A stretch of DNA of 7,739 nucleotides from Anaerolineae bacterium (GTDB lineage: Bacteria > Chloroflexota > Anaerolineae > B4-G1 > SLSP01): the NCBI GenBank assembly GCA_016934645.1, contig JAFGSL010000713.1, positions 1 to 7,739 on the forward strand, read 5' to 3'. A program made the position numbers and the translations under genes. Numbering within the stretch: the stretch's first letter is position 1; each line of letters starts with the position of its first letter. This document shows positions 1 to 6,253 of this stretch, in pieces. The notes under the pieces are model-generated. The model saw nothing but the letters and a program-made list of their open reading frames with translations. It did not search any database and was not told the origin of the DNA.

Positions 1-351
1 ATGGAGGCCGACGCCTTGTGTGACCGGTTGGTGATCTTGGATCACGGCCAGGCCATCGCACTGGACTCCCCTGAGCATCTCAAATCCGACTTGCGGCACG
101 ACATCGTCACCCTGCGCACCACGCCTACCGTCCAGGCCCCCGAAGCGGTGTTCTCCGGCCTGGGAGTCGAGGCTGTGACGCGCGTTCCTCCCGATCAATT
201 GCGCCTGGAAGTGACCAACGCCGAGAGCATCGCCGGGAAACTGGTCGCCCGGGTGACTACGGCGCACTGGCTGGAATCCATCCGTATCGCACACTCCTCT
301 CTGGATGACGTGTTCCTGCATTACACGGGCCGCGCGTTGAGGGAGTGGACG
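1..351 (+). CDS. ABC transporter ATP-binding protein, C-terminal part (5' end outside the window)
   Basis: This is the last ~117 residues of a DrrA/CcmA-type ATPase that would power an ABC-2 exporter at the inner face of the membrane. The window opens just after the H-loop, at the usual 'EADALCDRLVILDHGQ' strand, followed by 'ALDSPEHLKSDL'. The end, 'SSLDDVFLHYTGRALRE', is the standard C-terminal signature of this subfamily. The Walker A, signature and Walker B motifs lie upstream of the window and cannot be assessed. No stop codon separates it from the permease: the frame runs straight into the permease ATG at 352. The TGA that overlaps that ATG (353-355) is in the +1 frame, so a single indel in an ancestral ATGA overlap could explain the fusion. 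A genuine fusion protein is the alternative. The family call is firm; whether the gene works is not known. Confidence 0.85.
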
Positions 352-1278
352 ATGAACCGCTTTCGTCTTCTTATCGTGAACGAGTTCAAGCTTGCGCGCA
401 CTGCGCTGCCTATCCACCTGGTGGCCATCCTCCAGCCCGTGCTCATGTATCTGCTGATGACCGAGGTGTTGGTTTTCGCGACGTTTGATATGTACGTAGC
501 GCAGCCGACGACCGACGAAGGTCGCGCCCTGGTACCAGCGATGCGGGAGGTGGGATCGCCCATCGGATTGCCATACATCAACCCCATCCTTGTGCCTCAG
601 TCGGACATGGCGCAGTTAAAGGCCGCGGCGCCTCGCCAGATCATCATCGTCGAATCCCGCGATGGCGTCCCCACAGCGGTGCAGCGTTTCGGCCTAATTG
701 ACAGCAACCAGGTCAAGAACCTGCGCAACCGGCTGACGGCAGCGGCGCTGCGCCTATGGAACACGGCACTGGGCAGCGCATCCGTGACCGTCGAGGAACA
801 TCCGTGGCTGCCGGTAGATGTGCCTTATACTGTCTACTTTGGCCTGGCGATGCTGCCGATGGCGACATTTGTGGGCTTCGTAGTCTATCTTTAGGTCGGC
901 GCCTGGCCAGGACGGTTCCTGTAGGCCGTGTGGCTACTCTTCGGATTGGTGGCTGTCTTTTGGGCTTCTCTCGGCTTGGTGCTGGGGATGCGCATACGCC
1001 ATTACATGGCCGGAGCGGTAACCGGTGTCTTGGGCGGGGTGATCATCTTCTTTATCGGCGGCGGGCTAGCGATGGTGCGCAACAATTGGGCCAAGGTGAC
1101 CTTGCTCGCAAGGGTCTTCCCCAACACCTACGCCGTAGATCCCGTGCGCGATCTGGTGCTCTTCCGCTCATGGCCGGCCGATTGGAGCTCTAAGCTGCTC
1201 ATACTGGTAGGATTGGCCGTGGTGAGTCTGACCGGTGGAATGATCCTGTCTGTGCGTCAATTGCGGCGCTTGGGTTAG
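352..1278 (+). pseudogene. ABC-2 type transporter permease, interrupted by two in-frame TAG codons
   Basis: This was the membrane subunit paired with the preceding ATPase. Its own start at 352 is supported by a GAGGGAG Shine-Dalgarno at 339-345, six bases upstream. The N-terminal piece (352-894, 180 residues) has a first membrane helix (about residues 18-42), a ~120-residue extracytoplasmic loop and a second helix ending in 'MLPMATFVGFVVYL'. It then meets TAG at 892-894 and again at 922-924. The same frame resumes at about 928 with 'WLLFGLVAVFWASLGLVLGM' and further helices to the TAG at 1276-1278. The cytoplasmic stretch usually found between helices 2 and 3 (charged, often with a 'GTLE' motif) is missing, and the total of ~310 residues is shorter than the ~370 usual for the family. 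An internal deletion plus stops is therefore likely. Sequencing error alone would not explain the missing block. Confidence 0.75.
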
Positions 1279-1304
1279 AGGCTGCTATCGCTCTTTCCGC
1301 ACAC

Positions 1305-1333
1305 TTGACGTATCGCGCAACCTGACGTATGGT
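1305..1333 (+). promoter_or_regulatory. Possible sigma70-type promoter
   Basis: TTGACG (1305-1310) and TATGGT (1328-1333) are separated by exactly 17 bases, matching the -35/-10 layout with 5/6 and 4/6 consensus bases. It lies 27 bp after the permease stop and just ahead of the small membrane-protein ORF. The octamer TGACGTAT also occurs twice (1306-1313 and 1323-1330), with a near copy TGGCGTAT at 1335-1342, so the site could instead be an operator with repeated half-sites. There is no experimental support, and such matches can occur by chance. Confidence 0.3.
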
Positions 1334-1341
1334 TTGGCGTA

Positions 1342-1557
1342 TTGGTAGCAGGTGCACCAAGTTTGAATGGATATCCAGAGCATACGCGAAAAACGAAGAC
1401 CCCACCGGTCGGGGTAGGCATTGCTCTTGGCATTTGTTTTGGGACGGGTGTAGGGCTGCCTTTGCAAAACCCGGTATTGGGTATTGCCATCGGTGTGGTG
1501 TTCGCGGCTGCGTTTGAGGCAGCTTTCAAGAAACAACGCAATGACGAAGATTCCTGA
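1342..1557 (+). CDS. Small glycine-zipper membrane protein (hypothetical)
   Basis: Function unknown. It has up to 71 residues with two predicted membrane helices (about residues 23-41 and 43-61). They are rich in glycine at i+4 spacing ('GVGIALG', 'GTGVGLP', 'LGIAIGVVF'), and the tail is hydrophilic ('KKQRNDEDS'). This layout is common in tiny bacterial membrane proteins whose glycine zippers pack helices. The start is unclear. No ATG is in frame; TTG at 1342 is the furthest upstream choice, while TTG at 1363 has an AGCAGG about 10 bases upstream and fits the candidate promoter better. An ATG at 1367 opens a different frame that stops quickly, so an N-terminal frameshift is possible. It ends 20 bp before the hydrolase start and was probably co-transcribed with it. 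Confidence 0.55.
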   Translation: MVAGAPSLNGYPEHTRKTKTPPVGVGIALGICFGTGVGLPLQNPVLGIAIGVVFAAAFEAAFKKQRNDEDS

Positions 1558-1577
1558 AGCGACAAAGCGAGGTGCCG

Positions 1578-2052
1578 ATGTCTGAACTCCAATCCACAGT
1601 TCCGTTTGTCATTCCAGAGGCGAACACCACGCACATCAAGCGCAAGCGATTCGATCTGGCCTATGTCCCTATCTCTCCCGCGCAAAAGCTCGACATCTAC
1701 TGGCCTGCGGAAGGCCATGGCCCGTTCCCAGTCATTGTGTCGATCCACGGCGGGGCCTTTATGGGTGGCGATAAGCGCGATGTGCAACTTGTGCCAATGC
1801 TCGAAGGATTGGAGCGTGGCTATGCCGTCGTCGGCGTCAATTATCGGATGAGTGGCGAGGCGAAGTTTCCGGCCCTGGTGCACGACGTGAAGGCTGCCAT
1901 CCGTTGGATTCGCGCCAACGCTGCCGCCTATGCTCATCCAGCACGGCTTGCGCGATGATACTGTCCCCTACCAGCAGTCGGCCAACTTTGCTGCCAAAGC
2001 GCGCGCGATACTGGGTAGCGACCACGTCACGCTCGACCTCTTCCCGGAGGCC
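1578..2052 (+). pseudogene. Alpha/beta-hydrolase (esterase/lipase-like), internally deleted and truncated
   Basis: This is the remnant of a BD-FAE/HSL-like serine hydrolase. ATG 1578 is preferred over GTG 1572 because GAGG at 1569-1572 is spaced five bases from it. The N-terminal part is sound: 'KLDIYWPAEGHGPFPVIVSIHGGAFMGGDKRD' carries the HGG oxyanion motif at residues 57-59, followed by 'YAVVGVNYRMSGEAKFPALVHDVKAAIRWIRANAAAY' (to residue 118). The nucleophile elbow (GxSxGG), expected next, is absent. Instead the frame changes at about 1926-1932 and the homology resumes with 'MLIQHGLRDDTVPYQQSANFAAKARAIL', which contains the catalytic-Asp region. Roughly 110 codons appear lost, in a number of bases not divisible by three. 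The homology stops at 'LDLFPEA' (~2052), just before the usual catalytic His. The literal frame from 1578 stops at 1958. With Ser and His gone, an active enzyme is very unlikely. Confidence 0.8.
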
Positions 2053-3219
2053 CTACAATCCCAATGCCGCCAGGTAGCCCGGATTGACTCGACAGGCGTC
2101 AAAACGGATGTGATCGAGGTAATCGCGCAGTGTTTGTTCCACAACCTCGCGTGATGGGCGCTGTTCGCGTATCTCTTTGAAGGTTGTTCGCGGATGTTCG
2201 GCAAACGCCACGATGGCATCCCACTCTGCTGTTCTTTCGATCGAGGCGACGCAGCGGTCTGTGTCCAAGCGCTTGTACGTCCAGAAGCACCAACCGATGT
2301 CGTTGGCTTCGAGCAGTTCACGGAACGTCGCGATCCATTCGTAGGTGTTTTCGCCCGATTCGCCCATCCACAAAGGGACGTTGTATCGCTCGCTGAATTC
2401 GAGGTAGGGTTTGACCAGCGCTGGTGTGACCGGGTCCCAGTAGCGATGGAACGTGTAGACCAGCTTGTCGTCGAACGGTGGGCCGAATACGCTGAAGTCG
2501 GTGTTCCACCGCGCCCCGCCGAGGAAGACGATGTGATTGGGGTCATGGGCGCGGATGGCCTTGACGATGCGTTTGTAGAGCGGTTCCAACAAAGGATTCA
2601 AGGTCTCACGGTCGAAATAGCTGGCGATCGGCTCGTTGAGAAGATCGTAGCCGATGACGGCAGGCTCGTCACCGTAGCGTTCCGCCAGGGACGCCCACAG
2701 CTTAACCGTTAGCGCTTGGCTTTCCAGGCACTCGTAGAGGAACGGATAGCCCCAACTGTCGTCGATGTTGTCGCCGGTCTGACCGCCAGGTGCGCCGTGC
2801 ATATCCAGGATGACGTATAGGCCTTCCGTTTTGCACCAGGCTACGAGGCGATCCAGACACTCGTAGCCCACACCGGACAGACGGCGCGGTTCCTCCTCAG
2901 TCACGAACAAGCGCCAGTTGAAGGACGCGCGCACGTGGTTGAATCCGGCTTGTTTGAGGAAATGCACGTCATCTTGCGTGATAAAACGCTCGTAGAACGT
3001 TCGCCAAAACGTGCGTGCCCCTTCCTCGCCGGTCAGTTGGCTGATCATTTCGTTGATCAGTCGTGGCGAGTTTGCCCGGCGGAAGCCCCACATGTAGCCT
3101 TCGGGCAACAGCCAGTTACCGATGCCGATCCCCTTCAGTAACAGCGGTTGTCCATCAGGGCCGACGATGTGTTTGCCTTTGACGGTCACGAAGGTCGGGT
3201 CTTTAGAGTTTGTGGTCAT
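2053..3219 (-). CDS. Glycoside hydrolase family 5 (cellulase-type) enzyme
   Basis: A 388-residue retaining glycosidase of clan GH-A, expected to cleave beta-linked glucans or glucosides. Seen in the sequence: a short N-terminal strand ('GPDGQPLLLKGIGIGNWLLPEGYMWGF'), the conserved Arg in 'FNHVRASF' (R97), His in 'LDMHGAPGGQTGDN' (H141), the acid/base Glu in 'YDLLNEP' (E196), 'YTFHRYWDP' (H258, Y260), the nucleophile Glu in 'LWMGESGE' (E287) and the substrate-stacking Trp in 'CFWTYKR' (W313). The ATG at 3219 has AAGGGAGA four bases upstream. A longer reading from TTG 3261 would begin inside the previous gene's stop and has no site. No signal peptide or binding module is seen, so it probably acts in the cytoplasm on imported oligosaccharides. 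It is the last gene of the operon, 38 bp after the first GH5. The exact subfamily and substrate are not resolved. Confidence 0.93.
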   Translation of the reverse strand: MTTNSKDPTFVTVKGKHIVGPDGQPLLLKGIGIGNWLLPEGYMWGFRRANSPRLINEMISQLTGEEGARTFWRTFYERFITQDDVHFLKQAGFNHVRASFNWRLFVTEEEPRRLSGVGYECLDRLVAWCKTEGLYVILDMHGAPGGQTGDNIDDSWGYPFLYECLESQALTVKLWASLAERYGDEPAVIGYDLLNEPIASYFDRETLNPLLEPLYKRIVKAIRAHDPNHIVFLGGARWNTDFSVFGPPFDDKLVYTFHRYWDPVTPALVKPYLEFSERYNVPLWMGESGENTYEWIATFRELLEANDIGWCFWTYKRLDTDRCVASIERTAEWDAIVAFAEHPRTTFKEIREQRPSREVVEQTLRDYLDHIRFDACRVNPGYLAALGL

Positions 3220-3257
3220 GTTTTCTCCCTTGAAAATGGCTAACCTTTGAAAAGCGG

Positions 3258-4226
3258 TCAACGCTCACACTCATCCGCACCTTCAGGCCGGATCAACGCA
3301 TTGAGGATGGGCGTGACCCAGGTGTCTTGATCGATGTCGTAAACGATGAAGTCCGAGTCGAACTGCCAATACGACCAACTCCATCCCAGGTTCTCCGCCT
3401 GCCGGGCGACAAAGCTCGTGTAGAGTACGCGTGATACTATGTCTGCTTTGTCATAGGCACCAAACTCGCCCAGGAGGATGGGCCGTTGCTGTTGCTCTGC
3501 CCACGTCTGCACCTTGCCCAGGTCATGGATGATAGCTTGTTGCTCTTCTGCCGTACCGGGCCACGTCACGTTGCTGCGGTCCCGATACTCAGACCAGGAT
3601 GCGCCTTGATGGGTGAACGGCATCGGATGATAGTAGTGGACGGTGATGATGATGTTGCGATCCGCTTCCGGAAGCTGCAGGTCTTCGATATGGTCGATGC
3701 CGTTCCAGAACGCCGGGCCGATAACGAGTGTGCGGTTGGGGTTGGTGCGGCGGACGATGTTGTATGGCTCCATCAGGAATTCATTCCACAGCGCTACTGT
3801 CAATGCGCCGTTTGGCTCGTTCAACAGCTCGAAGAATACCGTGTCTGGAGCGTCTTGATAGCGCGGAGCTAGTTGTTCCCACACTGCCAGGTATTTGGCC
3901 TTCAGGCCCGCAAAGTCCCGCGCCATCGCGGTGAACTCGTGCATGTCCAAGATGGCGATAAGATCGTTGTCCAAGGCTTGCGCAACAGCCCAGTCCAGCG
4001 TCTCCAGCCACGCGGGACTGATCGCGTAGTCGGGCGCATCGCCCATGAATTTGAACGGGTGCAGGTTGATGCGCACGTGATCGAATCCAGCTTCCCTGAT
4101 CAGCCGGAAGTGCTTGTCTTGCATCCGCGCTTCTGCCCGTGACCGCCACAAGGGGTCGTAGCCGATGATGTTGACGCCTCGCCCGAGGCGCTGGTTTTGT
4201 GAAAATGCATTAGTGATCGTATTCAT
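3258..4226 (-). CDS. Glycoside hydrolase family 5 endo-beta-glucanase/mannanase (GH5_25-like, similar to Thermotoga Cel5A)
   Basis: A 322-residue single-domain (beta/alpha)8 enzyme. It aligns over its length with Thermotoga maritima Cel5A as I recall it: the acid/base Glu lies in 'FFELLNEPNG' (E137) and the nucleophile in 'ILLGEFGAYDKAD' (E254), within one residue of Cel5A's E136/E253. Other family residues are R52 in 'DHVRINL', H96 in 'LDMHEF', H197/Y198 in 'VHYYHPMPFTHQGASW' and W287 in 'WSWSYWQF'. Cel5A-type enzymes cut beta-1,4-glucan and often mannan or glucomannan. No signal peptide is present, so the substrate must be taken up or this enzyme acts intracellularly. The start is firm: AAAGGAG lies four bases upstream of ATG 4226. 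It is 24 bp downstream of the oxidoreductase gene and clearly in the same operon. Confidence 0.93.
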   Translation of the reverse strand: MNTITNAFSQNQRLGRGVNIIGYDPLWRSRAEARMQDKHFRLIREAGFDHVRINLHPFKFMGDAPDYAISPAWLETLDWAVAQALDNDLIAILDMHEFTAMARDFAGLKAKYLAVWEQLAPRYQDAPDTVFFELLNEPNGALTVALWNEFLMEPYNIVRRTNPNRTLVIGPAFWNGIDHIEDLQLPEADRNIIITVHYYHPMPFTHQGASWSEYRDRSNVTWPGTAEEQQAIIHDLGKVQTWAEQQQRPILLGEFGAYDKADIVSRVLYTSFVARQAENLGWSWSYWQFDSDFIVYDIDQDTWVTPILNALIRPEGADECER

Positions 4227-4250
4227 TTTTCTCCTTTTTACATCCCAGTA

Positions 4251-5270
4251 TTAATCCCAGACCTTTTCCCACTGCCCGCTATCGGCGGAACGGTACATCG
4301 CGAACGCTGTGCGTAAATCGCCCAAGGATACCTCGGGACCGGCCGCAAGCGGCGCACCTTCCAGCACTGCCCGGGCAAAATCGGCCAACTCCAATCCATA
4401 GGCGGATTCGCGCAATTCATCCTGCGTCAGGATTTCGCATCCGCGGGGATGTTCATCATTGTAGAGGAGCGCGCGTCTGCCGTGGCCTTTTTCGATGACA
4501 ATGATGCCTTCGGTGCCGGTGATTCTGAACTTTTCGTTTGGGGCGTCGACCATTTCAGCAACCAACGCTTCGAAGACGGCAATTTTACCCGATGTGAAAC
4601 GGAATATCGCGTGCGCCAGCGATTCACCCTCCATGTCCTTGACCGGATAACCAAGGACTGCGACGACCTCGTCAATCTCGCCTAACCACATCCGCAGTGG
4701 ACGTATCCAATGTAGCCCACCGTCGACGCAGATGCCGCCACCGGTGATGGACTTGCTAAAACGCCAGGGATGGGCATTGCCTTTTCTGTGAATGCGTTCA
4801 TCCATAACCGCCCTGGCGGTGATGGTTTCACCTATCGCGCCTTCCTGGATCAGTTGCTGCACCTTGACAACATCGCGCGCATATTGCGATTGTTCAGCGA
4901 TCATAAACACCGTGCCCGTTTCCCGGGCAGCGGCGAGGATGCGGTCACAACTATCCAACGTTGTGGCCATCGGTTTTTCCAGGATGACGTGTTTCCCCAC
5001 TGCGAAGGCGAGTGTGGCCGCTTCTTCGTGCAGATTGTGTGGAAGCATAATATCGACGGCTTCGAAGTCCCCTTGCTCAAGAGCGACTTCCAGCGAGGTA
5101 AAGGCTTGCCCGCCCGTCTGTTCGGCCATTTTGACCGCTAGGGTAGGATCGATATCGACGGCGGCCGTGACCTTGAGTTGCGGTGCGTGCGTCTGGATAC
5201 CACGCCAATGGGTTTGAGCGATGCCGCCGCAGCCGACGAAGGCGATGTTGATATGTGAGGATTCTGTCAT
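4251..5270 (-). CDS. Gfo/Idh/MocA family NAD(P)-dependent oxidoreductase
   Basis: A 339-residue dehydrogenase of the glucose-fructose oxidoreductase/inositol dehydrogenase family, which oxidises a sugar or polyol hydroxyl with a nicotinamide cofactor. The N-terminal Rossmann fold has 'FVGCGGIAQTH' (residues 11-21) and an Asp after strand 2 ('AAVDID', D39) that usually favours NAD over NADP. The catalytic-domain motifs are present: 'ILEKPMA' (E98-K99-P100) and 'GGGICVDGGLHW' with D183 and H187, the usual Lys-Asp-His set. Length is normal and nothing appears broken. An AAGGA lies 10 bases upstream of ATG 5270, a slightly long spacing, and directly beyond it stands a strong hairpin. Its substrate cannot be read from the sequence. 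Its neighbours (TIM barrel and two GH5s) suggest a glucoside, disaccharide or free hexose, perhaps oxidised at C3. Confidence 0.93.
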   Translation of the reverse strand: MTESSHINIAFVGCGGIAQTHWRGIQTHAPQLKVTAAVDIDPTLAVKMAEQTGGQAFTSLEVALEQGDFEAVDIMLPHNLHEEAATLAFAVGKHVILEKPMATTLDSCDRILAAARETGTVFMIAEQSQYARDVVKVQQLIQEGAIGETITARAVMDERIHRKGNAHPWRFSKSITGGGICVDGGLHWIRPLRMWLGEIDEVVAVLGYPVKDMEGESLAHAIFRFTSGKIAVFEALVAEMVDAPNEKFRITGTEGIIVIEKGHGRRALLYNDEHPRGCEILTQDELRESAYGLELADFARAVLEGAPLAAGPEVSLGDLRTAFAMYRSADSGQWEKVWD

Positions 5271-5289
5271 AATCGCTTATTCCTTATTT

Positions 5290-5328
5290 TCATCCTCTCG
5301 AAGGTTCTACGAGCCTTCGAGAGGATGA
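5290..5328. repeat. Perfect 15-bp inverted repeat (intra-operon hairpin)
   Basis: The arms at 5290-5304 and 5314-5328 are perfect reverse complements (TCATCCTCTCGAAGG / CCTTCGAGAGGATGA). Inside them a G-U wobble (5305/5313) and two more pairs leave a 3-base loop at 5308-5310. Neither strand shows a T-run after the stem, so it is not a standard Rho-independent terminator. It fills most of the 71-bp gap between the TIM-barrel and oxidoreductase genes. It could be an mRNA stability or processing hairpin that sets relative expression, or a dispersed palindromic repeat. Confidence 0.85.
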
Positions 5329-5341
5329 GATTTGTCATACG

Positions 5342-6169
5342 TTATTCGGCGTATACCTTTTCGCGCAAGCCCTTGAGGTAGGCCAATGTCTTGGCCGTCT
5401 CCTTGCCGAAGTCCACCGGGCCGCCGTCGGTGCTGACCCAGGGGCAGGCTGCCGACACACCGCGCGTGTAGCCGATGTCGCGCAGGATGCGGAACAGGTT
5501 GAGATAGACGTGTTCCAGATTGCCCACGCCGGGCTGTGCGTGCTCGCCCGCGATGTGGACGTGCAGGCAGTAGGCGGGATCGGTGGCGATGTGCTCAAGT
5601 GGCTGGTTGCCTTTGAGGAAGTAGTTGATGTCCGCCATCACACGTACCGAAGGCCGCGCGACTTCTTCTTTCGCAAACTTGAGGCCATCGAGGTACATCG
5701 GCCACAGCGTATCCAGTTCCGCCGTCGGTTCCAATGCCACTTGCATTGTATATTTGTCGGCGTAATCGGCCATCCGGTCCACAAAACGCACGGCCTGATC
5801 CATCGCTTTGGTTGTGGAGAAGTCTTCCGGCGGAGTGAAAAAGCCACCGTACACGCCAACGGTCTCGACGCCGAGGCCAGCCAGACGGGCAAACGCACGT
5901 CCCATCCAGAAATCGAGCTGCTCCCAATCCACGCCCGGACCGACCGGCTTGAGGCCCCAGAATTGCAGGAAGTGGCTGGCGGCCTTGATCGACGGCAGGT
6001 TCCATGAGGCGAGCACTTTGCGTTGCTGTGCCCAGTTGGCCGCGCTCTCAAACGGCTTGACGATCAGCGCCACCGGAATCTCGGCCATCTCCCATCCCGG
6101 TGCGATCTGCGACAGGTCACGGCCCGGCGCTTCCTCGAACAGAATGCAGAATTTGAATGTCTTGGTCAT
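5342..6169 (-). CDS. Sugar phosphate isomerase/epimerase family protein (xylose-isomerase-like TIM barrel)
   Basis: A 275-residue AP-endonuclease-2-like TIM barrel. Members isomerise, epimerise or beta-eliminate sugars and keto-sugars with a divalent metal. Three of the four usual metal ligands can be placed: Glu in 'MQVALEPTAE' (E147), Asp in 'RVMADINYF' (D180) and His in 'CLHVHIAGEH' (H205). The fourth, normally a Glu near the C-terminus in a 'VSxE' strand, falls in 'GVSAACPW' (238-244), where A241 stands in its place. The start is firm, with a consensus AGGAGG (6175-6180) five bases before ATG 6169. The pairing with a Gfo/Idh/MocA dehydrogenase immediately downstream resembles the oxidase/lyase pairs of C-glycoside and 3-keto-sugar pathways. 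That link is inferred from context only. Confidence 0.88.
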   Translation of the reverse strand: MTKTFKFCILFEEAPGRDLSQIAPGWEMAEIPVALIVKPFESAANWAQQRKVLASWNLPSIKAASHFLQFWGLKPVGPGVDWEQLDFWMGRAFARLAGLGVETVGVYGGFFTPPEDFSTTKAMDQAVRFVDRMADYADKYTMQVALEPTAELDTLWPMYLDGLKFAKEEVARPSVRVMADINYFLKGNQPLEHIATDPAYCLHVHIAGEHAQPGVGNLEHVYLNLFRILRDIGYTRGVSAACPWVSTDGGPVDFGKETAKTLAYLKGLREKVYAE

Positions 6170-6191
6170 TTTTTCCTCCTATGATTCGTCG

Positions 6192-6221
6192 AAAGTCTAA
6201 GGTCCAAAGTTCAGAAAGTCG
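6192..6221. repeat. Degenerate heptamer tandem repeat
   Basis: Three abutting 7-base units, AAAGTCT, AAGGTCC and AAAGTTC (6192-6212), are followed after two bases by a fourth partial copy, AAAGTCG (6215-6221). They lie in the 84-bp gap between the UroD-like and TIM-barrel genes. The consensus is AAAGTCC. Short degenerate heptamer arrays are known from some bacterial intergenic regions; no function is suggested. With four imperfect copies, chance is not excluded. Confidence 0.45.
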
Positions 6222-6253
6222 GTCGTTCTTGGCCGGGAATCCCATGCCAATGC

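Noticed and set aside
1275..1937. 220-codon frame on the - strand
   Set aside because: It lies opposite the small membrane protein and the hydrolase remnant, both of which have recognisable sequence. The - strand product has none.
1968..2546. 192-codon - strand frame overlapping the GH5 gene
   Set aside because: Ser/Arg/Thr-rich composition typical of an out-of-frame reading of the GH5 coding sequence.
3220..3261. Longer start (TTG 3261) for the last GH5 gene
   Set aside because: It begins inside the preceding stop and lacks a Shine-Dalgarno, whereas ATG 3219 has AAGGGAGA at ideal spacing and fits the family's N-terminus.
5290..5328. Rho-independent terminator
   Set aside because: The stem is strong but no T-run follows on either strand, and the genes on both sides are closely spaced and share a strand.
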